32,187 bases of DNA from contig JABFQW010000098.1 in NCBI GenBank assembly GCA_013141455.1, positions 1 through 32,187 on the forward strand, given 5' to 3'. A model generated the notes under the pieces. That model ran no database searches, had not been told where the DNA came from, and saw only the letters and a list, made by a program, of their open reading frames with translations. The stretch's first letter is position 1. Every line of letters begins with the position of its first letter. The translations under genes were made by a program, and so were the position numbers. The stretch comes from Bacteroidales bacterium (GTDB lineage Bacteria; Bacteroidota; Bacteroidia; Bacteroidales; F082). Of the stretch, positions 1 to 7,034 are shown piece after piece.

Positions 1-857
1 GGATTTTAACAATTAATCAAATGAGAAGAATATTGCCGGCTAATCTTCATTAAAACTCAGTGGGACTCAGTGCTTCACTCAGTGTGACTCAGTGGTTCTT
101 TTTTTACCACAGAGTTGCACAGAGTTAATTCACAGTGTACCACAGAGGTAATGAAATACTAATTTTAGGAGGTTTAGATGCCTTGGATTTTAACAATTAA
201 TCAAATGAGAAGAATATTGCCGGCTAATCTTCATTAAAACTCAGTGGGACTCAGTGCTTCACTCAGTGTGACTCAGTGGTTCTTTTTTTACCACAGAGTT
301 GCACAGAGTTAGTTCACGGAGTACCGCAGAGTTAATGAAATGCTAATTTTAGGAGGTTTAGACACCTTGGATTTTAACATTTAATCAAATGAGAAGTTTA
401 TTGCCGGGTAATCTTCATTAAAACTCAGTGAGACTCAGTGCTTCACTCAGTTTGACTCAGTGGTTCTTTTTTTACCACAGAGTTGCACAGAGTTAGTTCA
501 CAGAGTCCACAGAGTTAATGAAATGCTAATTTTAGGAGGTTTAGATGCCTTGGATTTTAACATTTAATCAAATGAGAAGTATATTGCCGGGTAATCTTCA
601 TTAAAACTCAGTGAGACTCAGTGCTTCACTCAGTGTGACTCAGTGGTTCTTTTTTTACCACAGAGTTGCACAGAGTTAATTCACAGAGTACCGTAGAGTT
701 AATGAAATGCTAATTTTTTGGAGGTTAAGATGCCTTGGATTTTAACAATTAATCAAATGAGAAGAATATTGCCGGCTAATCTTCATTAAAACTCAGTGGG
801 ACTCAGTGGTTCTTTTTTTACCACATAGTTTCACAGAGTTAGTTCACGGAGTACCGG
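1..857. repeat. Tandem array of ~184-bp intergenic units
   Basis: Units begin with GGATTTTAAC at 1, 185, 369, 552 and 737, giving periods of 184, 184, 183 and 185 bp. The fifth unit is broken near 857, where the GxxExxY cassette starts. Each unit has a leading TTAATCAAATGAGAAG segment, a block of four ACTCAGTG octamers (55, 65, 77 and 87 in unit 1), a T-run, then a block of CACAGAG/CACAGTG heptamers (108, 118, 131, 141). The unit length is not a multiple of 3 and no unit-spanning frame is open, so it is not coding. The array starts at the window edge and may continue upstream. Confidence 0.93.
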
Positions 858-895
858 AGAATGGATTACGCTTTTCCATAAAAACTATCCAAGAC

Positions 896-1267
896 TTAGT
901 ATATTAACCTTTTTATTCCGTGTTTCAATGATTTTACGTTGAAATTGATCAATAAACCAATTTTACATCTGGAAAGTTTAAGATAGGTAAGTACCTGTGC
1001 TGTGTGTACATCATTGAAAGTTTCGACCGCTTTTATTTCAACAACCACTTTGTTATCAACCAATAAATCAATGCGGTAAACGACATCCAATTTTACATCA
1101 TAATACACCAACGGCAATGCCTTTTGCTTTTCAACAAACAAACCAGATTGTTTTAATTCATAAAACAAACACTCCTCATAAGCACTTTCTAAAAGTCCGG
1201 GACCTAATTCTGTATGAACCTTAAATGCACAATGGAGAATTTTTTCAGTAATTTGATCGTTTTCCAT
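896..1267 (-). CDS. GxxExxY protein, PD-(D/E)XK nuclease-like fold
   Basis: This 123-aa protein belongs to the GxxExxY family (PDDEXK_3 type). The name-giving motif is visible as G24-L-L-E27-S-A-Y30. A PD-(D/E)XK-like core follows: D67 in RIDLLV, then E77-I-K79 in VVVEIKA, which fits the restriction-endonuclease-like active site. Length matches the usual ~120-130 aa. Its cellular role is not established. The gene sits inside the 184-bp repeat array: repeat sequence stops about 40 bp past its 3' end and resumes about 70 bp before its start. The ATG at 1267 is the only good start; no clear Shine-Dalgarno or TAnnTTTG box was found upstream. Family assignment is firm; nuclease activity is inferred. 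Confidence 0.9.
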   Translation of the reverse strand: MENDQITEKILHCAFKVHTELGPGLLESAYEECLFYELKQSGLFVEKQKALPLVYYDVKLDVVYRIDLLVDNKVVVEIKAVETFNDVHTAQVLTYLKLSRCKIGLLINFNVKSLKHGIKRLIY

Positions 1268-1335
1268 TATTGTCTTTTTAGTGGTTGATAAATTACAGTA
1301 AAACTAAAGTTAAATATCGAACTTGTTGCGAATCT

Positions 1336-1530
1336 GTAGTTCTTTTTTTTACCACAGAGTTGCACAGAGTTAATTCACAAAGTCCACAGAGTTAATGAAA
1401 TGCTATTTTTTGGAGGTTTATAAACTTTGGATTTTAACATTTAATCAAATGGAAAATATATTGCCGGGTAATCTTCATTAAAACTCAGTGAGACTCTCCG
1501 TTTCACTCAAGGAGACTCAGTGGTTAAATG
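1336..1530. repeat. Sixth, diverged copy of the 184-bp unit
   Basis: On the far side of the GxxExxY gene the repeat resumes at the T-run/CACAGAG block (TTTACCACAGAGTTGCACAGAG) and continues through GGATTTTAACATTTAATCAAATGG, TTGCCGGGTAATC and a degenerate ACTCAGTG block. It ends about 15 bp before the stop codon of the glutamine synthetase-family gene. The phase shift relative to the left array shows that the gene-bearing cassette lies within the array and not merely beside it. Confidence 0.85.
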
Positions 1531-1545
1531 CATTGCTAACACTTT

Positions 1546-3051
1546 TTATCCGCAATGGAAATATTTCGTCACCAGTGCAAGTATCTTTTGTTCGTCATTT
1601 CCCAATTCCTCACGAAGATTTTCGTCGTTGTATGCTTTCAGATAGTTCACAATGAAACTTAAAATCTGTTCGGTGAAAACGCCATATTTGAGATAAAATT
1701 CTTTATGCCGGATCAATGCATCAGCCGATTCAACGCAACTTGAAGGCAATTGTTCGAGTTCCTGCTGAATTGTTTTGTTGGCGTCATCAAAGATATTCAC
1801 ATCGACATAGGTTTTTTCAGCGAATGCAATCGGGTTTTCCATTTCGAAACCTGTTCGTGCCGCAACCGTAAGTCCGGCCATCAACAGATAAATATCTGCG
1901 GAGCCATCTGGGGCGCGGAATTCGACAGTTTGTTTCTGGCTGAAATCAAATTTCATTGCCTTTTCCTGGGGATTGGCATCAGTGATCATATCACTCGATC
2001 CAGACCAGCCTAAGGGAACCCGAACGAGTACAGAGCGGTTGCGGTCGCCCCAGCAGATATTCGTTGGCGCTTCCTGGTGCGGAACGAGGCGAAAATAAGA
2101 TGTGGGAATTGTATTCCCAAAAGCGGTGAGCGAGGCTGCCAGACTGAGGTAACCGGCAATGGCCGTTTTGGCTTTGTCGCTCAATAAATTATTTGTCGTC
2201 ATCACACTTTTTCCATTTTTCATCAGGCGGGTGTGTACATGCATGCCACTCCCGGCTTTTCCCACGATTATTTTCGGGGCAAAAGTGATGGTTATTCCTT
2301 GTTCAAAAGCAAGTTTCCGCATGATCCACTTAGCGATAACAAGCTGATCGGCAGCATCTTCGACATTGGTTGGCAAAAATTCGATTTCGTTTTGTTCATA
2401 CACCTTTCCTCCGGTCGAAAAATTACCAACTTCTGAATGGCCATATTTGATCTGACCACCGCTCTGGGCAATCAACCGCATGGCCTGGCGGCGATAATCG
2501 GCGAATTTGTTGAATGGTGATGATTCGTGATAGCCTTTTTGATTGGCAGCCGGATACAACTCATCCTCAACATTGCTGATGATGTAAAATTCCAGTTCGC
2601 CCATGGTTTCATATGTCAGTCCGGTTACTTTCTGAAAAGTACGATGGGCTTTCTTTAAAATATATTCGGGTGAACTTTCGAGTGGCTTGCCGTTGCGATC
2701 GTAGAAAGCACATAGTATATCGAGGGTGGGCACTTTTGCAAAAGGATTCAGAAATGCAGTTTTATATTTGGGCATCACATACAAATCGCTCGAACCCGCT
2801 TCAACGAAAGGGAAAAGACTGGAGCCATCGACACGCTCGCCAGCGGTGAGTATGTTTTCGAGGTGTTCGCGGCTGTTGATAATGAAGTTCAGGGTTTTCA
2901 ATCGTCCGTCCCAGGCCACATACCTGAAGTTGAGCATTTCGATATTATTATCTTCGATATAACGGATCAGATCGGCGCGGGTGAAATCATGTGAAGGTTT
3001 ATTGAGGTATTGAACCAGTGGATTCGGATTCATGGAGATGAACTCATTCAT
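1546..3051 (-). CDS. glnA: Glutamine synthetase family protein (type I-like)
   Basis: This 501-aa protein has the full glutamine synthetase layout: an N-terminal beta-grasp part, with FRYVAWDG near residue 45 and DGSSLF followed by SDLYVMP, then the catalytic domain. Metal- and substrate-site segments are visible: ELEFYII, EQNEIEF, GSGMHVH, NRSVLVRVP and VEFRAPDGSADIY. GS condenses glutamate and ammonia with ATP in the cytosol. The segment where type I-alpha/beta enzymes carry an adenylylated tyrosine reads VNIFDDAN (F421), so that control is probably absent. The ~500-aa length is close to type I (~470) and far from the Bacteroidota GSIII (~730). A homologue acting on another amine or acid is possible, so the symbol is tentative. 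The ATG at 3051 has a weak AGAGAA upstream; a -7-like box lies at 3078-3085. Confidence 0.87.
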   Translation of the reverse strand: MNEFISMNPNPLVQYLNKPSHDFTRADLIRYIEDNNIEMLNFRYVAWDGRLKTLNFIINSREHLENILTAGERVDGSSLFPFVEAGSSDLYVMPKYKTAFLNPFAKVPTLDILCAFYDRNGKPLESSPEYILKKAHRTFQKVTGLTYETMGELEFYIISNVEDELYPAANQKGYHESSPFNKFADYRRQAMRLIAQSGGQIKYGHSEVGNFSTGGKVYEQNEIEFLPTNVEDAADQLVIAKWIMRKLAFEQGITITFAPKIIVGKAGSGMHVHTRLMKNGKSVMTTNNLLSDKAKTAIAGYLSLAASLTAFGNTIPTSYFRLVPHQEAPTNICWGDRNRSVLVRVPLGWSGSSDMITDANPQEKAMKFDFSQKQTVEFRAPDGSADIYLLMAGLTVAARTGFEMENPIAFAEKTYVDVNIFDDANKTIQQELEQLPSSCVESADALIRHKEFYLKYGVFTEQILSFIVNYLKAYNDENLREELGNDEQKILALVTKYFHCG

Positions 3052-3077
3052 AAAATTCTCTTTTTCAGATTTGCACG

Positions 3078-3085
3078 CAAATTTA
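3078..3085 (-). promoter_or_regulatory. -7 box (TAAATTTG) for the glutamine synthetase-family gene
   Basis: On the minus strand this reads TAAATTTG, an exact match to the Bacteroidota -7 consensus TAnnTTTG. It would give a 5' leader of roughly 20 nt before the ATG at 3051. No well-spaced TTTG -33 box is visible, so the call rests on the -7 box and position. Confidence 0.45.
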
Positions 3086-3249
3086 ATAAATTAAGCAATC
3101 CGAAAATAACGGCAAAGCACTAAAAACATTGGAAAAACATAGTCTTTGTCCTATCAGCCGGAACAGTTTTTTTTTATTGTTTCGGAAAGCTATGAAACAA
3201 TAATTTTTATGAATTATTATCCAACGTTGTATAGTGTAGAAATACAGTC

Positions 3250-3339
3250 TTCCATCGTCGTTCCGCCGAGACAGGCGACTCCGCTCAGACTGACAGTCAT
3301 CCTGAGCGGAGTCGCCTGTCTCGGCGGAAGACGATGGAA
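3250..3339. repeat. Long perfect hairpin / REP-like palindromic element
   Basis: Arms 3261-3288 and 3302-3329 pair perfectly over 28 bp (core CCGCCGAGACAGGCGACTCC). After a one-base bulge at 3260 the pairing continues for another 10 bp (3250-3259 with 3330-3339). The loop is 13 nt and contains a small GACTG/CAGTC dyad. It lies about 70 bp downstream of the MeaB gene and 200 bp upstream of the GS-family gene. There is no long T-run after it on either strand, so it looks more like a dispersed palindromic repeat than a standard terminator, although it could stop transcription. Confidence 0.9.
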
Positions 3340-3407
3340 AAATAGCAGATGAATCTTATATTGATGATTACCACCTAAATATACGACTTTGAATTATAAT
3401 CCGGCAA

Positions 3408-4508
3408 TTACGTTTTCAATCCTTTGAAATACTTTTCGAGTAATGTGGTTGCTGCCATATAAGAGGTGATATTGTTCGACCGTATTGCATCCTCAATTTC
3501 CGGTATGGCATGTTGTATCTTTTTCTCCTGATAGAAATGTGTGCTGAGCTGCTCATTGATCGTGTTATACATAATCTGAACCGCTTGCTGCACACGCTTT
3601 CTTTCGAAGTAACCATTTTCGGTTGTTGCGGTGACAAAGGCCGATACCATCTGCCAGACTGCATCAATATTGGTGTTTTCCAGGGCAGAACACGTGATCA
3701 CCCGGGGGCTGATACCCGAATCGGGAAGCGGGAAAAGGTGCAGGGCATTTTCACATTCAGCTTTTGCACGGTTAGCCCGTATGATATTATCTCCATCGGC
3801 TTTGTTAACAGCAATACCATCTGCCATCTCCATGATTCCACGTTTGATTCCCTGTAATTCGTCTCCGGCGCCTGAAATCATTAACAACAGGAAAAAATCC
3901 ACCATCGAATGCACCGCAGTCTCCGATTGCCCCACTCCCACAGTTTCGACAATAATGGTATCGAAACCGGCTGCCTCACACAGCAGGATGGTTTCATGGG
4001 TTTTCCGCGCCACACCACCCAATGTGCCTGAAGCGGCCGATGGTCTGATATAGGCGTTTTCTTGCACCGACAAGCGTTCCATGCGGGTTTTATCACCCAG
4101 GATACTGCCTTTCGACCGCTGACTGCTTGGGTCAATCGCCAAAACAGCAACTTTGGTTCCTTTCGCGATCAAATACATGCCGAGCGATTCAATAAATGTG
4201 CTTTTACCGGCTCCGGGTACACCGGTGATTCCTACACGAACGGCCTTACCCGAATGGGGCAAACAAGCGGCAATAATAGCCTGAGCCGTTAGTTGATGTT
4301 CTAGTAATGCGCTTTCGATCAAGGTGATAGCTTTCGAAAGCATCACAATATCACCCTTCAGAATGCCCTCAACATATTGTTCAGGAGAGAGGATTTCCTT
4401 TCTTGAAGCTTTCAAACGGTTTACAGCGGCAGTGTTTACCTGTTCGGGTGGTTCAATGCCTTCATTCACTTTCAACGCACTTTCAAATTTATGGTGTCGG
4501 TCCATCAT
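3408..4508 (-). CDS. meaB: MeaB/ArgK GTPase, methylmalonyl-CoA mutase chaperone
   Basis: This 366-aa cytosolic P-loop GTPase of the MeaB/ArgK (human MMAA) family protects and reactivates adenosylcobalamin-dependent methylmalonyl-CoA mutase. Visible motifs are Walker A GVPGAGKS (96-103), AVLAIDPSSQRSKGSILGDKTRM, the switch-region segment IVETVGVGQSE and the guanine-specificity motif NKAD, followed by the family's helical C-terminus. Length is slightly above the usual ~330 because of an N-terminal extension. Two adjacent ATGs (4508 and 4505) are possible starts. No mutase subunit (mutA/mutB) lies in this window, so the partner must be elsewhere or just outside. The assignment is secure. Confidence 0.95.
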   Translation of the reverse strand: MMDRHHKFESALKVNEGIEPPEQVNTAAVNRLKASRKEILSPEQYVEGILKGDIVMLSKAITLIESALLEHQLTAQAIIAACLPHSGKAVRVGITGVPGAGKSTFIESLGMYLIAKGTKVAVLAIDPSSQRSKGSILGDKTRMERLSVQENAYIRPSAASGTLGGVARKTHETILLCEAAGFDTIIVETVGVGQSETAVHSMVDFFLLLMISGAGDELQGIKRGIMEMADGIAVNKADGDNIIRANRAKAECENALHLFPLPDSGISPRVITCSALENTNIDAVWQMVSAFVTATTENGYFERKRVQQAVQIMYNTINEQLSTHFYQEKKIQHAIPEIEDAIRSNNITSYMAATTLLEKYFKGLKT

Positions 4509-4526
4509 GGTTCATTCTATCCTTAG

Positions 4527-4534
4527 CAAAAGTA
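4527..4534 (-). promoter_or_regulatory. -7 box (TACTTTTG) for meaB
   Basis: The minus strand reads TACTTTTG, an exact TAnnTTTG match, 19 nt upstream of the first ATG of meaB. The leader would be about 10-15 nt. No clear -33 TTG is present. Confidence 0.4.
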
Positions 4535-4589
4535 TGATTTTATGCATGGAATTGGAAAAACACGGTGAATAAAAGTCCCGAAATGCGGA

Positions 4590-4615
4590 TTGAAAAACAA
4601 AAAGCCTTAATTTTG
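4590..4615 (+). promoter_or_regulatory. Promoter of tRNA-Lys
   Basis: TAATTTTG at 4608-4615 matches the TAnnTTTG -7 box and lies 12 nt before the tRNA 5' end. A TTG at 4590-4592 is a possible -33 element, but the spacer is only 15 nt where ~19-21 is usual. Confidence 0.5.
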
Positions 4616-4627
4616 CATCACCAAAAC

Positions 4628-4700
4628 CTCTCCGTAGCTCAGTTGGTAGAGCAATTGACTCTTAATCAATGGGTCCCAGGTTCGAATCCTGGCGGGGAGA
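4628..4700 (+). tRNA. tRNA-Lys (anticodon CTT)
   Basis: The 73-nt cloverleaf folds fully. The acceptor stem is CTCTCCG/CGGGGAG (one T-G wobble) with discriminator A. The D arm is GCTC-AGTTGGTA-GAGC. The anticodon stem ATTGA/TCAAT carries the loop CTCTTAA, so the anticodon is CTT, reading AAG lysine codons. The T arm is CCAGG-TTCGAAT-CCTGG. CCA is not encoded. A promoter and an intrinsic terminator flank it, so it is a single-gene unit. Confidence 0.97.
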
Positions 4701-4707
4701 CATCCAG

Positions 4708-4749
4708 ACTGCACAATCGTTGAATCGAAGGTTGTGCAGTTTTTTTTTT
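4708..4749 (+). terminator. Intrinsic terminator after tRNA-Lys
   Basis: ACTGCACAA (4708-4716) pairs with TTGTGCAGT (4732-4740) and is followed directly by nine T residues. Confidence 0.9.
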
Positions 4750-5030
4750 CGCATTAGCGCTTATCTGTTTCAGTTGATGTAACCCAAATTATGCATTTAC
4801 CTACGGTGAGAACGCTTCGCTAAGTTTCAATGCGAAATCGAGATAAAATTTGTAATTCAGCAATATGTATCAGGTTAAACAGAAACCAAAATATTTGCAT
4901 AAGTATGAATTATGCCACAAACATACTGATGTCGGTTCTAATAAATTTATTGCTTTTAAATCTTATTTCCAGAAATCAGACAACGAATAATCAATAACTC
5001 TATGTTCAGATTCTTGCGGTGAGACCTGAA
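4750..5030. other. Gap with no recognised gene
   Basis: Roughly 280 bp of AT-rich sequence between the tRNA terminator and the terminator of the DUF6600 gene. I see no convincing ORF, RNA or repeat here apart from a small GAACGCTTCGCTAAG dyad. Confidence 0.5.
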
Positions 5031-5033
5031 AAT

Positions 5034-5069
5034 AAAACACCCGCACAAATTACAGTGCAGGTGTTTTTT
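5034..5069 (-). terminator. Bidirectional terminator after the DUF6600 gene
   Basis: AAAACACC (5034-5041) pairs with GGTGTTTT (5060-5067); a mismatch and GCAC/GTGC extend the stem. On the minus strand it lies 40 nt beyond the stop codon and ends in a T-run. Its core is nearly the same as the terminator at 6963-6996. Confidence 0.8.
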
Positions 5070-5107
5070 GATTGTCAGAAATCTGATGTAGCCTATTTTT
5101 TTCAGTT

Positions 5108-6328
5108 TTATGTTGTTCTGGGTCTGTTCGATCTTTTAGTCTTCTCCGGCTTTACAGTCTTTTCAGGGTTTGCCTGTTTCTTATTTTCCGTTGGCTCTGC
5201 ATTCTGTTTTTGTGCAGGCTGAACCTGTTGATTTTCCTTTTGCCGGCTAACCTTATTTTTTTGCCGCTCCTGTCTTTTCGTATCGGATGGATTTACTTTC
5301 CGTTGTTGAGCAGGCTGAACCTGTTTATTATCATTTTGAGGAGTTACCGTTTTCTGCTGCCTATCCTGCCTGTTATTATCGGATGGACTTACTTTCCGTT
5401 GGCGATCAGGCTGAACCTGTTTATTATCATTTCGCGGATATACCGTTTTTTGTTGCCTATCCTGTCTGTTATTGCCGGCGGGGGTTAAATCCCGCGATTT
5501 ATCAGGGGCAGTCCTTTCTGAAGGTCGTTTCACATCTTTCAACTCAGAAACTTTACGTGGAGCCGATTTCTGATTATTATCGATATTTCGTTTGACTTCC
5601 GGTCTGTAAATCCGTAAACGATCCTTGCCCAAATCTTGTCCCGGTCTATCGTTTTCCTGAATTGAAACATGCCTTACTTTGTTACCGGTAACTCGTTGCA
5701 CATCGTCTCTTGATGGACCTGAGATATAGGTAGTATTCCGGCTGCGATCAATATATGTTTGATTAATCACCGTTGAATTATGGATAATCCTTTCGTGATC
5801 TGACCGATCGACGTAGTAATGTTGAATATCGTCCCTTTCAAAATCCCTGTATCGGACAAATGTCCAGTGGTTATGATTATTCCGGTAATCTCTTCCGAGA
5901 CTGATATTGATACTAATGCCGGGTTGCATCGGTTGCCAGCCATAATAATCATCTGCTGAAACCCAGGTCACCCACGAAGGTCCCCATTCGTTATCTGGAA
6001 CCCATATCCAGCCATAATAATTGTCGTAATCCCAGCGTCCGTAATGGAATGGAGCCCAACCCCATTCGTAGTTCGATACCCAGGTCCAACCGTAATCGGT
6101 AAATATCCATTGTCCCCGTGTTGAATACGGTGCAAAATCTGGTCCTGCATCAGGTATCCATACATAACCGTAATTGGGATAATCAACCCATTCGCCGTAA
6201 GGACTTAGTTCATCATAAAAAATCTGAAAACTAACATTGGGTTGCTGGGCCTTTGCCTGAAATGGTAGTATTGCTGTGGAGGCCACCAATGCAATAAACA
6301 GGATACCTAATTTTATGTTTCGTTTCAT
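5108..6328 (-). CDS. Secreted DUF6600 protein with basic repeat tail
   Basis: This 406-aa exported protein starts with a signal peptide (MKRNIKLGILFIALVAS, ending in AKAQ near 28). Residues 35-135 hold a tryptophan/tyrosine-rich domain of serial YGxW and YGYVWxP motifs (SPYGEWV, YGYVWIP, YGWTWV, YGWIWVP, YGWQP), the mark of DUF6600. A charged linker follows. Residues 286-381 are three 32-residue repeats of the type NNRQDRQQKTV-NDNKQVQP-RKV-PSD, the third diverged, and the C-terminus is lysine/arginine rich. Function is unknown; the aromatic repeats suggest a bead-like extracellular fold and the basic tail may bind polyanions. The gene is alone in its unit, with its own terminator. No T9SS sorting domain or lipobox is visible. 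Confidence 0.88.
   Translation of the reverse strand: MKRNIKLGILFIALVASTAILPFQAKAQQPNVSFQIFYDELSPYGEWVDYPNYGYVWIPDAGPDFAPYSTRGQWIFTDYGWTWVSNYEWGWAPFHYGRWDYDNYYGWIWVPDNEWGPSWVTWVSADDYYGWQPMQPGISINISLGRDYRNNHNHWTFVRYRDFERDDIQHYYVDRSDHERIIHNSTVINQTYIDRSRNTTYISGPSRDDVQRVTGNKVRHVSIQENDRPGQDLGKDRLRIYRPEVKRNIDNNQKSAPRKVSELKDVKRPSERTAPDKSRDLTPAGNNRQDRQQKTVYPRNDNKQVQPDRQRKVSPSDNNRQDRQQKTVTPQNDNKQVQPAQQRKVNPSDTKRQERQKNKVSRQKENQQVQPAQKQNAEPTENKKQANPEKTVKPEKTKRSNRPRTT
5186..5473 (-). repeat. Three in-frame 96-bp coding repeats
   Basis: The repeats encode residues 286-317, 318-349 and 350-381 of the DUF6600 protein. The first two are almost identical in protein sequence (NNRQDRQQKTV, NDNKQVQP, RKV, PSD); the third is diverged. 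The pattern fits repeat expansion by slippage or unequal crossing-over. Confidence 0.85.
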
Positions 6329-6962
6329 GTTAGTAAGTGTTAAAATTATTTGTTGTCAGTTTTTAAAGTCATTCGTTAAGATCAATCTTATTTGTTTCGC
6401 GATTCATTTACGATATATACAATTCTCATGCCGCTTTCAACTCATCCTTATTTTCATCCATTCTTTATCAGGTTGTTATTTCTCTTTTAAACAGTTTACT
6501 CTACGACTAAAATTTGGAATTTATCATTGATGAAACTACTATCTCATTGATTATAGTAACGTTCCAGTCGATTTTCTTTTTCATTTTCATTTAAAATCTG
6601 ATCCGTTAATCCGGAGTTTCCACCTTGATCGCCATGATTGTTTTCATCTTTTGCCCGATTAAATCATGGCTATCGTTTAATTTTAACATTACTTTTTTAT
6701 AAGGTATTCTGCATCCTCCTCTTTTACCGGTTCAGGATTTGTATCAGATACTATATAAATTTCATATCCAATGAATGATCAGGCAGGAACCGGATCCCGA
6801 ATTTTTTGGCAAAGTTGCACCTCTTCTAACCCAAAAGCCTTACATAATTGCAACAAATAATTGCATCATTCACACATTCGTGGGTTGTTGAAGTACCACG
6901 ATGGTGTTACACAGGGTGGGAGGTAAAATTGGAAGAAAAACTTAGTGAGGGGATATGAAAAC
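6329..6962. other. Intergenic gap without recognised gene
   Basis: About 630 bp between two minus-strand genes. I find no credible ORF, RNA or exact TAnnTTTG box on the minus strand near the DUF6600 start. The region probably holds the promoter of the DUF6600 gene and the 3' trailer of the 899-aa gene. Confidence 0.5.
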
Positions 6963-6996
6963 AAAACACCTGCATATTAATTTATGCAGGTGTTTT
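6963..6996 (-). terminator. Intrinsic terminator after the 899-aa gene
   Basis: A perfect 14-bp stem (AAAACACCTGCATA at 6963-6976 with TATGCAGGTGTTTT at 6983-6996) with a 6-nt loop lies 40 nt past the stop codon. It is bidirectional by symmetry and shares its AAAACACC-GCA core with the terminator at 5034. Confidence 0.88.
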
Positions 6997-7034
6997 GAGT
7001 TCGGAATACAACAATACGTAAATTCCGGATAAGA

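Noticed and set aside
1-857. CRISPR-like or coding reading of the 184-bp array.
   Set aside because: Units are far too long and nearly identical throughout, there are no variable spacers, and no frame is open across units.
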